NCBI GenBank assembly: GCA_016213785.1
Contig: JACQZQ010000104.1
Coordinates: forward strand, 1 to 64,000
DNA: 64,000 nucleotides
Origin: Acidobacteriota bacterium
GTDB taxonomy: Bacteria > Acidobacteriota > Blastocatellia > Chloracidobacteriales > JADJPF01
Reading direction: 5' to 3'
This document shows, piece by piece, positions 28,722 to 37,940 of the stretch (the first letter of the stretch is position 1; every line of letters starts with the position of its first letter). The notes beneath the pieces are model-generated. The model was not told where the DNA came from. It saw only the letters and a list, made by a program, of their open reading frames with translations, and searched no databases. A program made the translations under genes and the position numbers.

Positions 28722-30974
28722 ATGCCTAGAGATTACCGAGTTAGAGCAGCCGTAATAATTGCAATGCTTCTTTTCTTAGGTACGCTTAAAGGAACATTTG
28801 CATATGAGACCAAGGCAAAGAGCGCGGTTTCTTTAACGACAATTAATAACATTACAACTAAATCTGAGAATGGACGTATAGCCGCAATTATTCAAGCTGA
28901 CGGCCCCCTCACTTATAAAGTATTCGCACTACATTCTCCTGAACGTGTGGTGATGGATATAACGGGAGCAACCAGCAATATAGCTAAAAATATCGATTCT
29001 ATTTCAGATAAATTAATTAGCATTCGTGTTGGTACTCAAGCTAGCAATGATTTACGTATTGTATTTGACTTAAAAGATAAATGTTCTTATCAAGTACAAA
29101 ATCTTGCTTCTGGTCTAGCAATATATTTCTCTGATTTTCAAGAAACTAAAAAACAAGAAGTAAGCGCTAAACCTGTTAGCAAAAAGCAAAATATTGCTCC
29201 TCTTGTAGCCCCACCAGATACTAATGGTATTTCTGTTGGTAGAGAAGAAAAAGAAGAAAAAACCTCAGCAAAAACAGGTAAAGAAGCTGAAGGTCGTACT
29301 TCTAGCAATCTACCAAGCGTAAAAGGGCCTAGCATCCGTCCAGGGCTTTCTAAATCAGCCGCAGCACGCCCAGCATTATCAGTAAATTCAACTAATAATT
29401 CTGCTGATGTAGATAATCCATCCGATCCACAAACAGCTAAAAGCCGTTTTGGTGAACCAGGGTTTATTGGTGATCCTATTAGTATTGATATTGCTGCTGT
29501 AGATCTTAATGACGTTCTACGCTTTATATCTGATAACTATGGCGAAAACTTTATTCAAGATAAATCTGTGGGTACAGTTAGTGTTACTCTTAAAGTAAAT
29601 GATGTCCCCTGGAATCAAGTTGTTGAGTCTATATTTAGGGCAAACCAACTTAGTTTTACTAGAGAAGGTTTAATTGTTCGTGTTGCTACCCTACCTGCAC
29701 TAGCACAAGAGCAAGCTCAAAAACGCGCATTAGAAGAAGAAAGAAATAATGCTTTACCAAAACAAACTAAGTTCTTTAGGTTAAAATATATTCGCTTAGG
29801 TTCATCTACCATAGGTTCTGGTGGAACAGGTGCTTTAGGAGGAACTCAAGCAGCTAGCAATATTAGCGGCCAAGGTGGTAATACAGGTGGAATTGGTGCA
29901 ACAGGCTTAGTTGGTATTATCTTAAAAACCCTCTCTAAATTAGGTCAAGTTGACGCTGATTTCCGCACTAATCAAATTATAGTTACAGACCTACCTCAAA
30001 ATGTTCTTGCAGTAGAAGACATTATTAGAAAACTTGATGTTCCAGAACCACAAGTAGAAATTGAAGCAAGAGTAGTACTTGCAAACCGAAGTTTCTCACG
30101 TACTATTGGTAATCAATTAGCCTTAGCAGCTACTCAAACAAGACCAGTTGGCCCATTCTTACCAGATGGTTCAAGAAAAGGTGTACTAGGTTTTGGCGCA
30201 ATTTTTGAAACTTCTCCACAACTCTTTAGCACTCCTATAAGAACAGATTCAGCAGGTCTAGCAGCAAATGGTAACAACGTAGGTGGTAGTGGGTTAATCG
30301 GCCCAGTAGCTAATGGGGCTTTAGCTGGCGCAGGAGCATCTGTATTAAGCTTAACTACAGGTGTAATAGGCACATCCATACTTTCAACAGCAATAACTGC
30401 TTCTGAACAAAAAGGTGTAGCTAAAACAATCTCTAACCCACGTGTTACAGTTCAAAATAACACACCTGCCGATATAACTAGTGGTACTCAGATAGCTGTA
30501 CAAACAGAAGTTAATAACACTATCACTACAACCTTTGTAACAGCAGCATTACGCTTAAACGTTATCCCTCAAATAGCTGATGAAGGCAATGTTTTAATGC
30601 GTATAGTAGTAGAAAATAACTCTGTTGATCGTTCATTAAGAACTACTGGTGGAACTCCTTCAATTAGTACTCAACGCGCTGAAACTCTGGTTTTAGTACC
30701 AGATGGAGGAACAACCATTCTAGGTGGTATTAATTTTGATACTGAAGCAAGTACTAATACTCGCACTCCTGGAATTTCTCGTGTTCCATTTCTAGGAGAA
30801 CTATTTAAGAGACGTTCATTAGATCGCAACAGTACAGAGTTATTATTCTTTGTAACACCTCGTATTTACAGACCAGAAACTTTTGGCGCACAAACAGCAC
30901 CTCCAAACCCAGCACAAACAGTCAGCCCACAAGCACAACCTCAAGTTGTTCCACAAAGCGGAGGCGAGCGCTAA
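28722..30974 (+). CDS. pilQ: Type IV pilus secretin PilQ
   Basis: PilQ forms the outer-membrane pore for the pilus. The 750-residue protein has a signal peptide (10-27), an AMIN domain (about 38-138), a disordered Lys/Ser-rich linker (140-240), an STN/N0-type domain (about 253-325), an N1/NolW region interrupted by a Gly/Ala/Thr-rich loop (about 361-394), and a secretin domain (about 445-715) ending with VLVPDGGTTILGGI and PGISRVPFLGELFKRRS. The tail is Pro/Gln-rich. GAGGAGG precedes the ATG. One AMIN domain is seen, whereas many PilQ proteins have two. The roadblock gene starts three bases after its stop. Confidence 0.95.
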   Translation: MPRDYRVRAAVIIAMLLFLGTLKGTFAYETKAKSAVSLTTINNITTKSENGRIAAIIQADGPLTYKVFALHSPERVVMDITGATSNIAKNIDSISDKLISIRVGTQASNDLRIVFDLKDKCSYQVQNLASGLAIYFSDFQETKKQEVSAKPVSKKQNIAPLVAPPDTNGISVGREEKEEKTSAKTGKEAEGRTSSNLPSVKGPSIRPGLSKSAAARPALSVNSTNNSADVDNPSDPQTAKSRFGEPGFIGDPISIDIAAVDLNDVLRFISDNYGENFIQDKSVGTVSVTLKVNDVPWNQVVESIFRANQLSFTREGLIVRVATLPALAQEQAQKRALEEERNNALPKQTKFFRLKYIRLGSSTIGSGGTGALGGTQAASNISGQGGNTGGIGATGLVGIILKTLSKLGQVDADFRTNQIIVTDLPQNVLAVEDIIRKLDVPEPQVEIEARVVLANRSFSRTIGNQLALAATQTRPVGPFLPDGSRKGVLGFGAIFETSPQLFSTPIRTDSAGLAANGNNVGGSGLIGPVANGALAGAGASVLSLTTGVIGTSILSTAITASEQKGVAKTISNPRVTVQNNTPADITSGTQIAVQTEVNNTITTTFVTAALRLNVIPQIADEGNVLMRIVVENNSVDRSLRTTGGTPSISTQRAETLVLVPDGGTTILGGINFDTEASTNTRTPGISRVPFLGELFKRRSLDRNSTELLFFVTPRIYRPETFGAQTAPPNPAQTVSPQAQPQVVPQSGGER

Positions 30975-30977
30975 GTA

Positions 30978-31349
30978 ATGGTATTTTCAGAGCTACTCAA
31001 GCAAATAATAAATAAAGTAGAAGGTGCCGTTGGAGTCCTAATTATGGGACTCGACGGCATCGCTATCGAACAGCAAATAGAAGACCCTCGCAACTATGAT
31101 GGTCAACTCTCTATTATTGCTGCCGCCTATGCCACCCTTCTGCGTAATTCTATACGAACCTCTTCTGATGTTGGAGTTGGTGCATTACAAGAAATGACTG
31201 TTATTTCAGGAAACTTAACTTTAGTGATAAAGTTAATTAATCCTGAGTATTTTCTTTTAATAGCACTAGGCCCAAATGGAAATGTAGGGCGGGCACGTTT
31301 TGAACTACGTAAAGCTCAACTCCTTTTAGAAGAAGAGTTTGCGTTCTAA
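30978..31349 (+). CDS. Roadblock/LC7 domain protein (MglB-like)
   Basis: The 123-residue protein is a single Roadblock/LC7 domain: VEGAVGVLIMGLDGIAIEQQ, then a helix and VISGNLTLVIKLINPEYFLLIAL. MglB, a protein of this fold, is the GTPase-activating partner of the Ras-like MglA, which sets the pole at which type IV pili work in Myxococcus. Here no MglA is adjacent, but tight placement (three bases after pilQ) argues for a role in pilus control. It is the last gene of the riboswitch-controlled operon. Other roadblock proteins regulate unrelated GTPases, so the partner is open. Confidence 0.88.
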   Translation: MVFSELLKQIINKVEGAVGVLIMGLDGIAIEQQIEDPRNYDGQLSIIAAAYATLLRNSIRTSSDVGVGALQEMTVISGNLTLVIKLINPEYFLLIALGPNGNVGRARFELRKAQLLLEEEFAF

Positions 31350-31376
31350 ACCAACCTATTATTAATTATAAAAATA

Positions 31377-32615
31377 TTATAAAAGATAGCGTCTTCTTAC
31401 TAGGTCTAAAGCTACTGTAGAAGCTAGCCACCTAACTCTTTCTCTATCTCCAGGAAGTTGTAGTTTTTTATGTGTTACTTCAACATCGCTAGCAAGCCCA
31501 ATATAAACTAGCCCAACAGGTTTTTCTGGAGTACCTCCATCAGGCCCAGCAAGTCCTGTTACGCTAACTCCAAAAGTTGCCCCTGATTTCTTTTTAACAC
31601 CAATAGCCATAGCTTCAGCAACTTCTGCACTAACAACACCTTTTTCTTCAATTAAATCAGCAGACACACCTAATAAATCTATTTTAGCTTGACTACTATA
31701 GGTTACTAACCCTTGTAAGAAATAACGAGAGCTACCAGCAATATCTGTTAGTCGAGTAGCAATAAGCCCTCCAGTACAACTTTCTGCTGTAGCAATAGTA
31801 AATTGTTTTACAGCTAACCATCTACCTACTATTTCCTCTAAACTTTCTCCTTGAACAGAAAAAACATTTGCCCCTAGTTTTTCCTCTAATTTATTTGATA
31901 GCTCTTCAAGTAAACGTTCTACCTCTTTATCTGTAGAACCACTTGCAGTTAAATGTATTTGTACCTCAGTACGGTTAAAAAGTATTGTTGTAGTTGGATT
32001 TTTATATTTAGAGTAAATAGGTGCAATTAAAGCATCTACAGCCGATTCTCCCATACCAGAAACTTTTAAGACTTTTCTCTTAACTCTTAAGCCATGAGAG
32101 AGCTTTTGTAAATTGGGTAAAACTTGCTCTTCAAACATAGGCTTCATCTCTCTAGGAGGCCCAGGTAACATTACTATCCTTTTATCAGAATCAATAATAA
32201 ACATTCCTGGAGCAGTACCCCTTGGATTATTTAAGACTTGTGCATTTTGAAGAATTAAAGCTTGGCGTTCATTATTAAGCGCCATTGGAAAACCACGACT
32301 CTCAAATAAATGCCTAATATTAGCTAGTATGTCTTCATGAAGAATTAATGGCCGTTTAAGCACTCTAGAAAACACTTTACGGGTAATGTCATCTTCTGTA
32401 GGGCCTAAACCACCTGTAGAAATAATGACTTGTGATCTCTGTAAAGCATCCTTAAGTACTTCTTCTAAACGGGCCTCATCATCCCCCACAATAGTTTTTA
32501 ACTTAACATCTATTCCAACACTATTAAGCTTTTCTGTTAGCCAAAGTGAGTTAGTATCTGTATGAAAAGGTGTTAGCAATTCCGAACCAATTGCAATAAT
32601 TTCAGAAGTTAACAT
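31377..32615 (-). CDS. cinA: CinA family protein (competence/damage-inducible; NMN amidohydrolase)
   Basis: The 412-residue protein has the MoCF-like N-terminal domain (STGGLGPTEDDITR, about 65-80) and the C-terminal CinA amidase domain (ATAESCTGGLIATRLTDIAG; SVTGLAGPDGGTPEKPVG). The C-terminal domain is known to deamidate nicotinamide mononucleotide; the N-terminal domain is an ADP-ribose pyrophosphatase in some bacteria. It starts at ATG 32615, two bases after the stop of the preceding DUF3352-like gene, whose last codons (GAGGAGTAA) provide the ribosome site, so the two are coupled. It is convergent with the pil operon. Confidence 0.94.
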   Translation of the reverse strand: MLTSEIIAIGSELLTPFHTDTNSLWLTEKLNSVGIDVKLKTIVGDDEARLEEVLKDALQRSQVIISTGGLGPTEDDITRKVFSRVLKRPLILHEDILANIRHLFESRGFPMALNNERQALILQNAQVLNNPRGTAPGMFIIDSDKRIVMLPGPPREMKPMFEEQVLPNLQKLSHGLRVKRKVLKVSGMGESAVDALIAPIYSKYKNPTTTILFNRTEVQIHLTASGSTDKEVERLLEELSNKLEEKLGANVFSVQGESLEEIVGRWLAVKQFTIATAESCTGGLIATRLTDIAGSSRYFLQGLVTYSSQAKIDLLGVSADLIEEKGVVSAEVAEAMAIGVKKKSGATFGVSVTGLAGPDGGTPEKPVGLVYIGLASDVEVTHKKLQLPGDRERVRWLASTVALDLVRRRYLL

Positions 32616-32617
32616 TT

Positions 32618-34420
32618 TTACTCCTCTGTTTTTTCAGTTTTTGATGTTTGCTTTTCTTGCAGTTCATTTGCTTGATTATCAAAAAGCATAGATAAATAAA
32701 CAAAAATACCTAAAGTAGATTCTTTTTCTATCATTAATCCTTCACTAGTGAGTTTTCCTAGGCCAATGGTTGGAGGTAAGTTTTCTATTAATGGCTTTAT
32801 AGTATCATTATTTAGTATATCCTTTGCACCATCTGTTGTACGTAGCAAGCGAGAAAGCCCAAGGAAAAAATCTCCTACTAAAGATTTTTCTATTTTTGAA
32901 GAAAGAAAAATAGCATTAGAAGAGTTTTTTATTATATCTAATCTGTTGTAACTATTTTGTTTAGCTTGCTGCCATAAATCAATAAATTTTATTAATTCTT
33001 TTTGTGTACCTAAAATTAAATAATCATCTAAAAAAGCTATTGCACGAGACTCAACATCAGGATTACTAACAATCTCAACCCCTTTATAATCTTCACTTTT
33101 AAGCGTTTCTGCACCTTTTCTTAAATAGCGCCCAACAGAAGGAAGCATTTTAAGTTTATTAGTCACAGGTAACATGATAATAAACTCATCTTTTTCTTCT
33201 CCTTTAAGCTTAACTAAAGCAACTTCATTTCCTATTAAATTACCTATTGGATCGCTAGGAAGAATTCCATATTTTTTTCCAAGCTCAATAACTAATTGAC
33301 GTAGAGCAAAACTAATAACCGCATCTGTACGAGAAGATACTATATTTACTATTTCATCTAAAAAAGCTGTTGGTTTATCAACCAGTAAGACAGTAAAATC
33401 CAGCGAAGTGTTTAGCAGTTTAGGCGTTAAGTTAAGAGCTTTAGTATTAGGCTTAATAACTAGATTTATTTTCTCCATAACTTCAGGTTTTATAAGTGTA
33501 AAATATTGCTCTACTACCTTTCCTCCCTTAAAACTAGCACTATAGGCAAGTCCTTCTATTAGTTGGGAAGAAATAATGCTTGGAATAGTTTGATTTTCTG
33601 AATTGGATATAGCAGCAAGATTAGGTAAAAAGGCTGTGCCTATTTGTAAAGTTTTAGAAAGAGTTTCTTTTTTAATAAAACCAAAGGCTATTGAATTACT
33701 GCCTATTTTTTCTCTAGCAAGTTTTAGGTTAGGATTATTCTTAAAACTCGGTTGTTTTCCTAGTAAAACACTTAAGCAATTTTGAACCATCTTAAGTGAG
33801 TTTCCTATTATTAAAACACTTCCTTTTTGGGCAGAAATAAGACTTCGATTTTGATCTTGAGATTGAAAAATTTTTATCTTTATATCATTAAAAACCTCTT
33901 CTTGAGTCACTAACTTGTTAGAGTAAATACGTTTGGCAAGTAAATCTACTCTATTAGCTAAATATTCTTCTACTTTAGAGGAACGTGAATGAGTTTCTAT
34001 TACTAATGCAAATCTAGGTGTAATTTCTAGCTCATTTTCTTCTTCTTTTTCTAAAGTTTTTTCTGTTGCTAATTCTAAATTATCTAGAACCAAAGCATAT
34101 TGAGCAACAGCTAGTAAACTTGCTTCAGCAGGTGCAAGTCCCGTAAATGTAAGTATATCAGCCGCACTAGTTAAATACTCTATTTGCTTAGAAATCCCAA
34201 AATTTGGAGCTAATTTTTTCCAAGTATCAGTTTTAACTATTTCTGAAAATACAGTAGATAAACTATTTATTTCTAAAAAAGCGGCAGCAGAATCAGGAAC
34301 ATATTCTGCCATATCTTTTCTTTCTATCTGATTAAGATATTTATAATAAGTAAATAGAGCTAGTAATAAGACTAGTAATAAACTTGTTAATAAGATTTTA
34401 TGTTTTGAAAGGAAGTTCAC
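32618..34420 (-). CDS. DUF3352-like membrane-anchored protein
   Basis: The 600-residue protein starts with one membrane helix (about 9-27) and then a long periplasmic or exported region. YVPDSAAAFLEINS right after the anchor matches what I know of DUF3352-type proteins, in which a similar phrase is repeated. A Glu-rich coil (about 120-135) and many short alpha/beta repeats follow, with a charged tail (NELQEKQTSKTEKTEE). The function is unknown. The start codon is GTG 34420. It is the first gene in a pair with cinA, and its promoter faces the permease across 260 bp. Confidence 0.75.
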   Translation of the reverse strand: MNFLSKHKILLTSLLLVLLLALFTYYKYLNQIERKDMAEYVPDSAAAFLEINSLSTVFSEIVKTDTWKKLAPNFGISKQIEYLTSAADILTFTGLAPAEASLLAVAQYALVLDNLELATEKTLEKEEENELEITPRFALVIETHSRSSKVEEYLANRVDLLAKRIYSNKLVTQEEVFNDIKIKIFQSQDQNRSLISAQKGSVLIIGNSLKMVQNCLSVLLGKQPSFKNNPNLKLAREKIGSNSIAFGFIKKETLSKTLQIGTAFLPNLAAISNSENQTIPSIISSQLIEGLAYSASFKGGKVVEQYFTLIKPEVMEKINLVIKPNTKALNLTPKLLNTSLDFTVLLVDKPTAFLDEIVNIVSSRTDAVISFALRQLVIELGKKYGILPSDPIGNLIGNEVALVKLKGEEKDEFIIMLPVTNKLKMLPSVGRYLRKGAETLKSEDYKGVEIVSNPDVESRAIAFLDDYLILGTQKELIKFIDLWQQAKQNSYNRLDIIKNSSNAIFLSSKIEKSLVGDFFLGLSRLLRTTDGAKDILNNDTIKPLIENLPPTIGLGKLTSEGLMIEKESTLGIFVYLSMLFDNQANELQEKQTSKTEKTEE

Positions 34421-34625
34421 CTATTTACCAACCTAGAATTTTAGATAAAATATTTCGTCTTTAGAGATTAAAGATAAAGCAAAGCAGTAAAGTAAATCTA
34501 TCAAAGTATGATGAGATTTTATCTGCTTTCCCGGATGAACTACTTTTAGGCTAGTGACGTATAAGCTATTTCGATTTAATTATACTTCTAGTATCATTGT
34601 AATATCATTTTTCTAAGCTCTAAGC

Positions 34626-34654
34626 TTAAACTTAAGACAAAAACTTAAGTTTAA
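34626..34654 (+). promoter_or_regulatory. Perfect 11-bp inverted repeat in the leader of the permease gene
   Basis: TTAAACTTAAG (34626-34636) and CTTAAGTTTAA (34644-34654) are perfectly complementary around seven A-rich bases, ending 26 bp before ATG 34681. It could be a protein-binding operator or a weak hairpin affecting translation. Confidence 0.5.
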
Positions 34655-34680
34655 CTAACTGTTTTAAGCAGGGTAACTAT

Positions 34681-35907
34681 ATGAATTTAATAGAAGCTAA
34701 TAAACTTGCATTTGATGCAATTTGGGCAAACAAATTACGTTCTTTTTTAACTTTATTAGGCATTATTTTTGGAGTTGCAACTGTAATCGTTGTAGTTTCA
34801 CTTATAGAGGGTTTTAATAAATATATAGATGAAAAGATTGCAGATATTGGAACAAACGCATTTCGTATTCAAAGATTTTCTATAGATGATTTTTCTAGTG
34901 TAAAGTCTTATGAAGATGCGCTTAAACATAATAAACGCATTGAAATGGGAGATCTAGAAGCCTTACGTGAGCGCGAAGGGGTAATAAATCAAGTAGGGGC
35001 AAAAGTTTATGCCCAATCAGAAGTAAAACATAATGGAACCTCCCTCTATGAAGTAACTATTACAGGAGTTACTTCTAATTTAATAGACATTGATCGTATA
35101 GATGTAGGTCAAGGTCGTTATTTTACTAAAAGTGAAGAAGAGCATAGTCGTTTTGTTTGCTTTATTGGTGCAGACATAGCAAGTAAGTTATTCCCTAATT
35201 CAACTGCCCTTGAGCAAACAATTAAGCTTGATGGAAGACCATTTAGGATTATTGGAATTGCTAAAACCTTAGGTTCAGTCTTTGGTCAATCCCGTGATAA
35301 ATTTGTTTCCATACCCTTAACAACTTTCTTAAATGTTTATGGCTCTAGGCGCTCTCTACTAATTAGTATTACTTCAACTAGTCAAGAAACCTATCAAACA
35401 GCTATAGATGAGGCTCGTATTGTAATGCGTGCTAGACGTAAACTATCCCCTGGGGAAAAAGATAATTTTGGAGTCCTTACACCTTCAGCAGTAAATAACC
35501 TTAGAGAAAAAATTTTTGGGACAATTCAAGTAGTATCTATTGGTGTTACATCTATTGCATTAATAGTAGGTGCAATTGTCATTATGAATATCATGCTAGT
35601 ATCTGTTACTGAACGAACCCGAGAGATAGGTATTCGTAAAAGTCTAGGAGCAAAACGCTGGGATATAATGAAGCAGTTTTTAGCAGAATCTACTATTTTA
35701 GCTCTTTTTGGTGGGGGGATAGGCGTTTTTATAGCCTATTTATTAAGTGTTTTAGTATCTGTTTTAACTCCTATTCCAACATCTCTACCACTTTTTGCTA
35801 TTTTTACTGCATTAACGGTATCAGGCGGAATAGGCATCATTTCAGGGGCTTACCCTGCTTGGCGAGCTTCAAGACTTGATCCAATTGTTGCACTTAGAGC
35901 CGAATAG
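34681..35907 (+). CDS. ABC transporter permease, MacB/FtsX type
   Basis: The 408-residue protein has the MacB layout: one N-terminal helix (about 17-40: LRSFLTLLGIIFGVATVIVV), a large periplasmic MacB_PCD domain (about 45-270) and three C-terminal helices with the FtsX coupling motif VTERTREIGIRKSLGAKR followed by WDIMKQFLAES. Such permeases work with an ATPase to move lipoproteins, peptides or signals. No ATP-binding subunit or periplasmic adaptor is adjacent, so the partner must be encoded elsewhere. The ribosome site is GCAGGG. A strong hairpin ends the gene. Confidence 0.92.
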   Translation: MNLIEANKLAFDAIWANKLRSFLTLLGIIFGVATVIVVVSLIEGFNKYIDEKIADIGTNAFRIQRFSIDDFSSVKSYEDALKHNKRIEMGDLEALREREGVINQVGAKVYAQSEVKHNGTSLYEVTITGVTSNLIDIDRIDVGQGRYFTKSEEEHSRFVCFIGADIASKLFPNSTALEQTIKLDGRPFRIIGIAKTLGSVFGQSRDKFVSIPLTTFLNVYGSRRSLLISITSTSQETYQTAIDEARIVMRARRKLSPGEKDNFGVLTPSAVNNLREKIFGTIQVVSIGVTSIALIVGAIVIMNIMLVSVTERTREIGIRKSLGAKRWDIMKQFLAESTILALFGGGIGVFIAYLLSVLVSVLTPIPTSLPLFAIFTALTVSGGIGIISGAYPAWRASRLDPIVALRAE

Positions 35908-35950
35908 CTAAAGCAGCTAATTAAAGAGTTATACAACTTTCTAACGGGTG

Positions 35951-35978
35951 AAGAGGATCTGATTTTTCAGATCCTCTT
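35951..35978. terminator. Strong bidirectional hairpin terminator
   Basis: AAGAGGATCTGA (35951-35962) pairs perfectly with TCAGATCCTCTT (35967-35978) around TTTT, located between the convergent permease and TM2 genes. Confidence 0.8.
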
Positions 35979-36001
35979 CAACTCTACTATAACCCAACCA
36001 A

Positions 36002-36709
36002 CTAAACTCTTTGCCCTGAATTAATTTTTTTAGCTGTAGAATAAGCATCATAAATTGACCAAAGAGTAACAACCCAACCAAGAAAAAATCCCCACATCAC
36101 AACACAAGCACCCAACATTAATAAACCTTTTCCTACTTGACCATTATAAAGCTGTCCGGCCCCAGTCAGTAAAAAACTTAGTACTACAGAGAGTGCAGGG
36201 CTTTTTCTTTCCTGATAAAGACCCATAGGATGAACATTATTAACAATAAAAACTTGTTGGCCTTGTGGTTGTCCCCAATTTGCTTGAGGATTCGACCATC
36301 TTTGCATCTGCATTTGGGGTGGTTGCTGTGTTTGAGGCAAAACTTGATAAGGGTTTTGTAGGTTTTGTCCTTGAGAATAAGGGTTTTGTTGATAAGGGTA
36401 AGGGTTATTTAAATTAGCAGGTGGTTGATTTTGATAGCCTTGCCAAGGAGCTACATTATTATTTTGATAATTATTGTTTTGATATTGATTTTGCCAATTT
36501 TGATTGTTGTTATGAGGAGAGTTATATTGATTATTATTAGGTTGATTCCATTGTGGTGGTTGATTTTGAGGGTTATTGTTATAAGAAGCAATTGAACCGG
36601 GGTTATTAATTACAGGCATTGAACCATTAGTTAAAACTGTTCCACAACCACGACAAATAGTATCAATTACACTACCAACCACACCACACTGACGACAAGT
36701 TAAAGCCAT
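36002..36709 (-). CDS. Zinc-ribbon, Q/N-rich, TM2-domain membrane protein
   Basis: The 235-residue protein starts with a zinc ribbon (CRQC at about 5, CRGC at about 19). Residues about 38-160 are dominated by Asn, Gln, Pro and Tyr with almost no charge, like yeast prion domains. The C-terminal TM2 domain (about 168-235) shows KSPALSVVLSFLLTGAGQLY, then NGQVGKG and WVVTLWSIYDAYSTAKKIN. TM2 proteins are two-helix membrane proteins of unclear role; in several bacteria they have zinc ribbons. The low-complexity linker is exceptionally long. AAGGAT precedes ATG 36709. Confidence 0.85.
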   Translation of the reverse strand: MALTCRQCGVVGSVIDTICRGCGTVLTNGSMPVINNPGSIASYNNNPQNQPPQWNQPNNNQYNSPHNNNQNWQNQYQNNNYQNNNVAPWQGYQNQPPANLNNPYPYQQNPYSQGQNLQNPYQVLPQTQQPPQMQMQRWSNPQANWGQPQGQQVFIVNNVHPMGLYQERKSPALSVVLSFLLTGAGQLYNGQVGKGLLMLGACVVMWGFFLGWVVTLWSIYDAYSTAKKINSGQRV

Positions 36710-36800
36710 ATTTTAATCCTTCACTACGTAAACTAAACTCATTATAGAAATTACTTCTTTAGATGGCAAATCTTAATAATAAGATACTTGCCTAAAATTA

Positions 36801-37940
36801 TTACTCATCAGAAGGCTGGTCTATGTTTTCCACTCCAATTTCTTCAAAAATATGGCGTTTTACTTGTAAATCATAAACTTTCCATTTCATTTTCATAAAA
36901 TCTTCATCAAAATTGCCTGAAAGAAAACCTATGGGAATTTCAAATCCTCCTGCCTCATATTTACCACCACCATAGTAGTTTCCTTGCCAATCTTTGCCAA
37001 AAGCATTTTTTAGAAAAGTATCAGGAGTTAATGTCACTTTAGAAGTACGTAAGCTTCCTATAATAACTTCTCTTTCTCCCTCTTTGCCAATAATTCCATA
37101 AACTACTGCTGTATGGATATTTTCTTCAGTAAGTAAAAAATCAGCTGTTTGAGGAATAGCGTCACGGTCTTCATAACGTAAAAATCCTATACCTGCAATA
37201 GAAAAATTATATTTAACAACCCTATTTTCGAGGGCAAGTCTTATTACATCAATAACTCTACGTGAGCGTTTTACACTTAAAATTTCGGCAAGTAGTGATT
37301 GGTCTACATAGCTACTTAAGAAAGCTGCTGCAAGAAAATCTTTTTCTTTTGCTCTTATAAGCCCTGCTGTTTCACTTCTTAGTCCATGCATTAAAGCTGT
37401 AGCTAGCCTGATGTGCTGGGCATTAGATTTGTCTAAGGTCAGTAAACCCTCTTTAATATATTCTGTATAAATTGTTGCTGTAGCATTAATTTTACGGATA
37501 TCAGTAAAAACACTTTCAATTATGCCTTGTTTTTCATGGTGGTCAACAATAGCTAAAGGTTTTACTCCAACATCTTTTAATTTTGAAGTTAGGGTAGTTG
37601 TAGTGCCCTGAGTATCAATAAAAATAGAATGTTTATAAACACTTAAATCCATTTTTTGATGATAACGGATTAAATCAATATCTAAGAGGCGAACCAAGGC
37701 AAGGTTTTCTTGATGAGATACAAGGCCATCATAAACTATATCAGCTTGAATACCAAATTCAGACGATATCATTTGATGAGCAATTGCACCTGAAATAGCA
37801 TCAGGATCAGGAAAATTCTGTATTGCTATGATGTGTCTTTCACCTCTATGTAGTTCTAGTAAGACTCTAAGTTCAGTGCTTTTGGAAGGAAGTTCTAAAG
37901 GTTCAACTTGTTGGGTTTCAAAAAGTTTTTCTTTTGCCAT
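36801..37940 (-). CDS. DHH-family phosphoesterase
   Basis: The 379-residue protein belongs to the DHH/DHHA1 phosphoesterases (NrnA/RecJ superfamily), which cleave oligoribonucleotides, pAp or cyclic dinucleotides. The second motif (FIDTQGTT), the name-giving DHH motif (AIVDHHEKQG) and the glycine-rich DHHA1 end (YGGGKYEAGGFEIPIG) are seen. The first motif is IQNFPDPDAIS: the His that usually precedes FPD by three positions is Gln here. That histidine is a metal ligand in most homologues. Because this organism may use cyclic dinucleotides, a c-di-AMP or cGAMP phosphodiesterase role would be interesting, but no evidence separates the options. Confidence 0.85.
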   Translation of the reverse strand: MAKEKLFETQQVEPLELPSKSTELRVLLELHRGERHIIAIQNFPDPDAISGAIAHQMISSEFGIQADIVYDGLVSHQENLALVRLLDIDLIRYHQKMDLSVYKHSIFIDTQGTTTTLTSKLKDVGVKPLAIVDHHEKQGIIESVFTDIRKINATATIYTEYIKEGLLTLDKSNAQHIRLATALMHGLRSETAGLIRAKEKDFLAAAFLSSYVDQSLLAEILSVKRSRRVIDVIRLALENRVVKYNFSIAGIGFLRYEDRDAIPQTADFLLTEENIHTAVVYGIIGKEGEREVIIGSLRTSKVTLTPDTFLKNAFGKDWQGNYYGGGKYEAGGFEIPIGFLSGNFDEDFMKMKWKVYDLQVKRHIFEEIGVENIDQPSDE

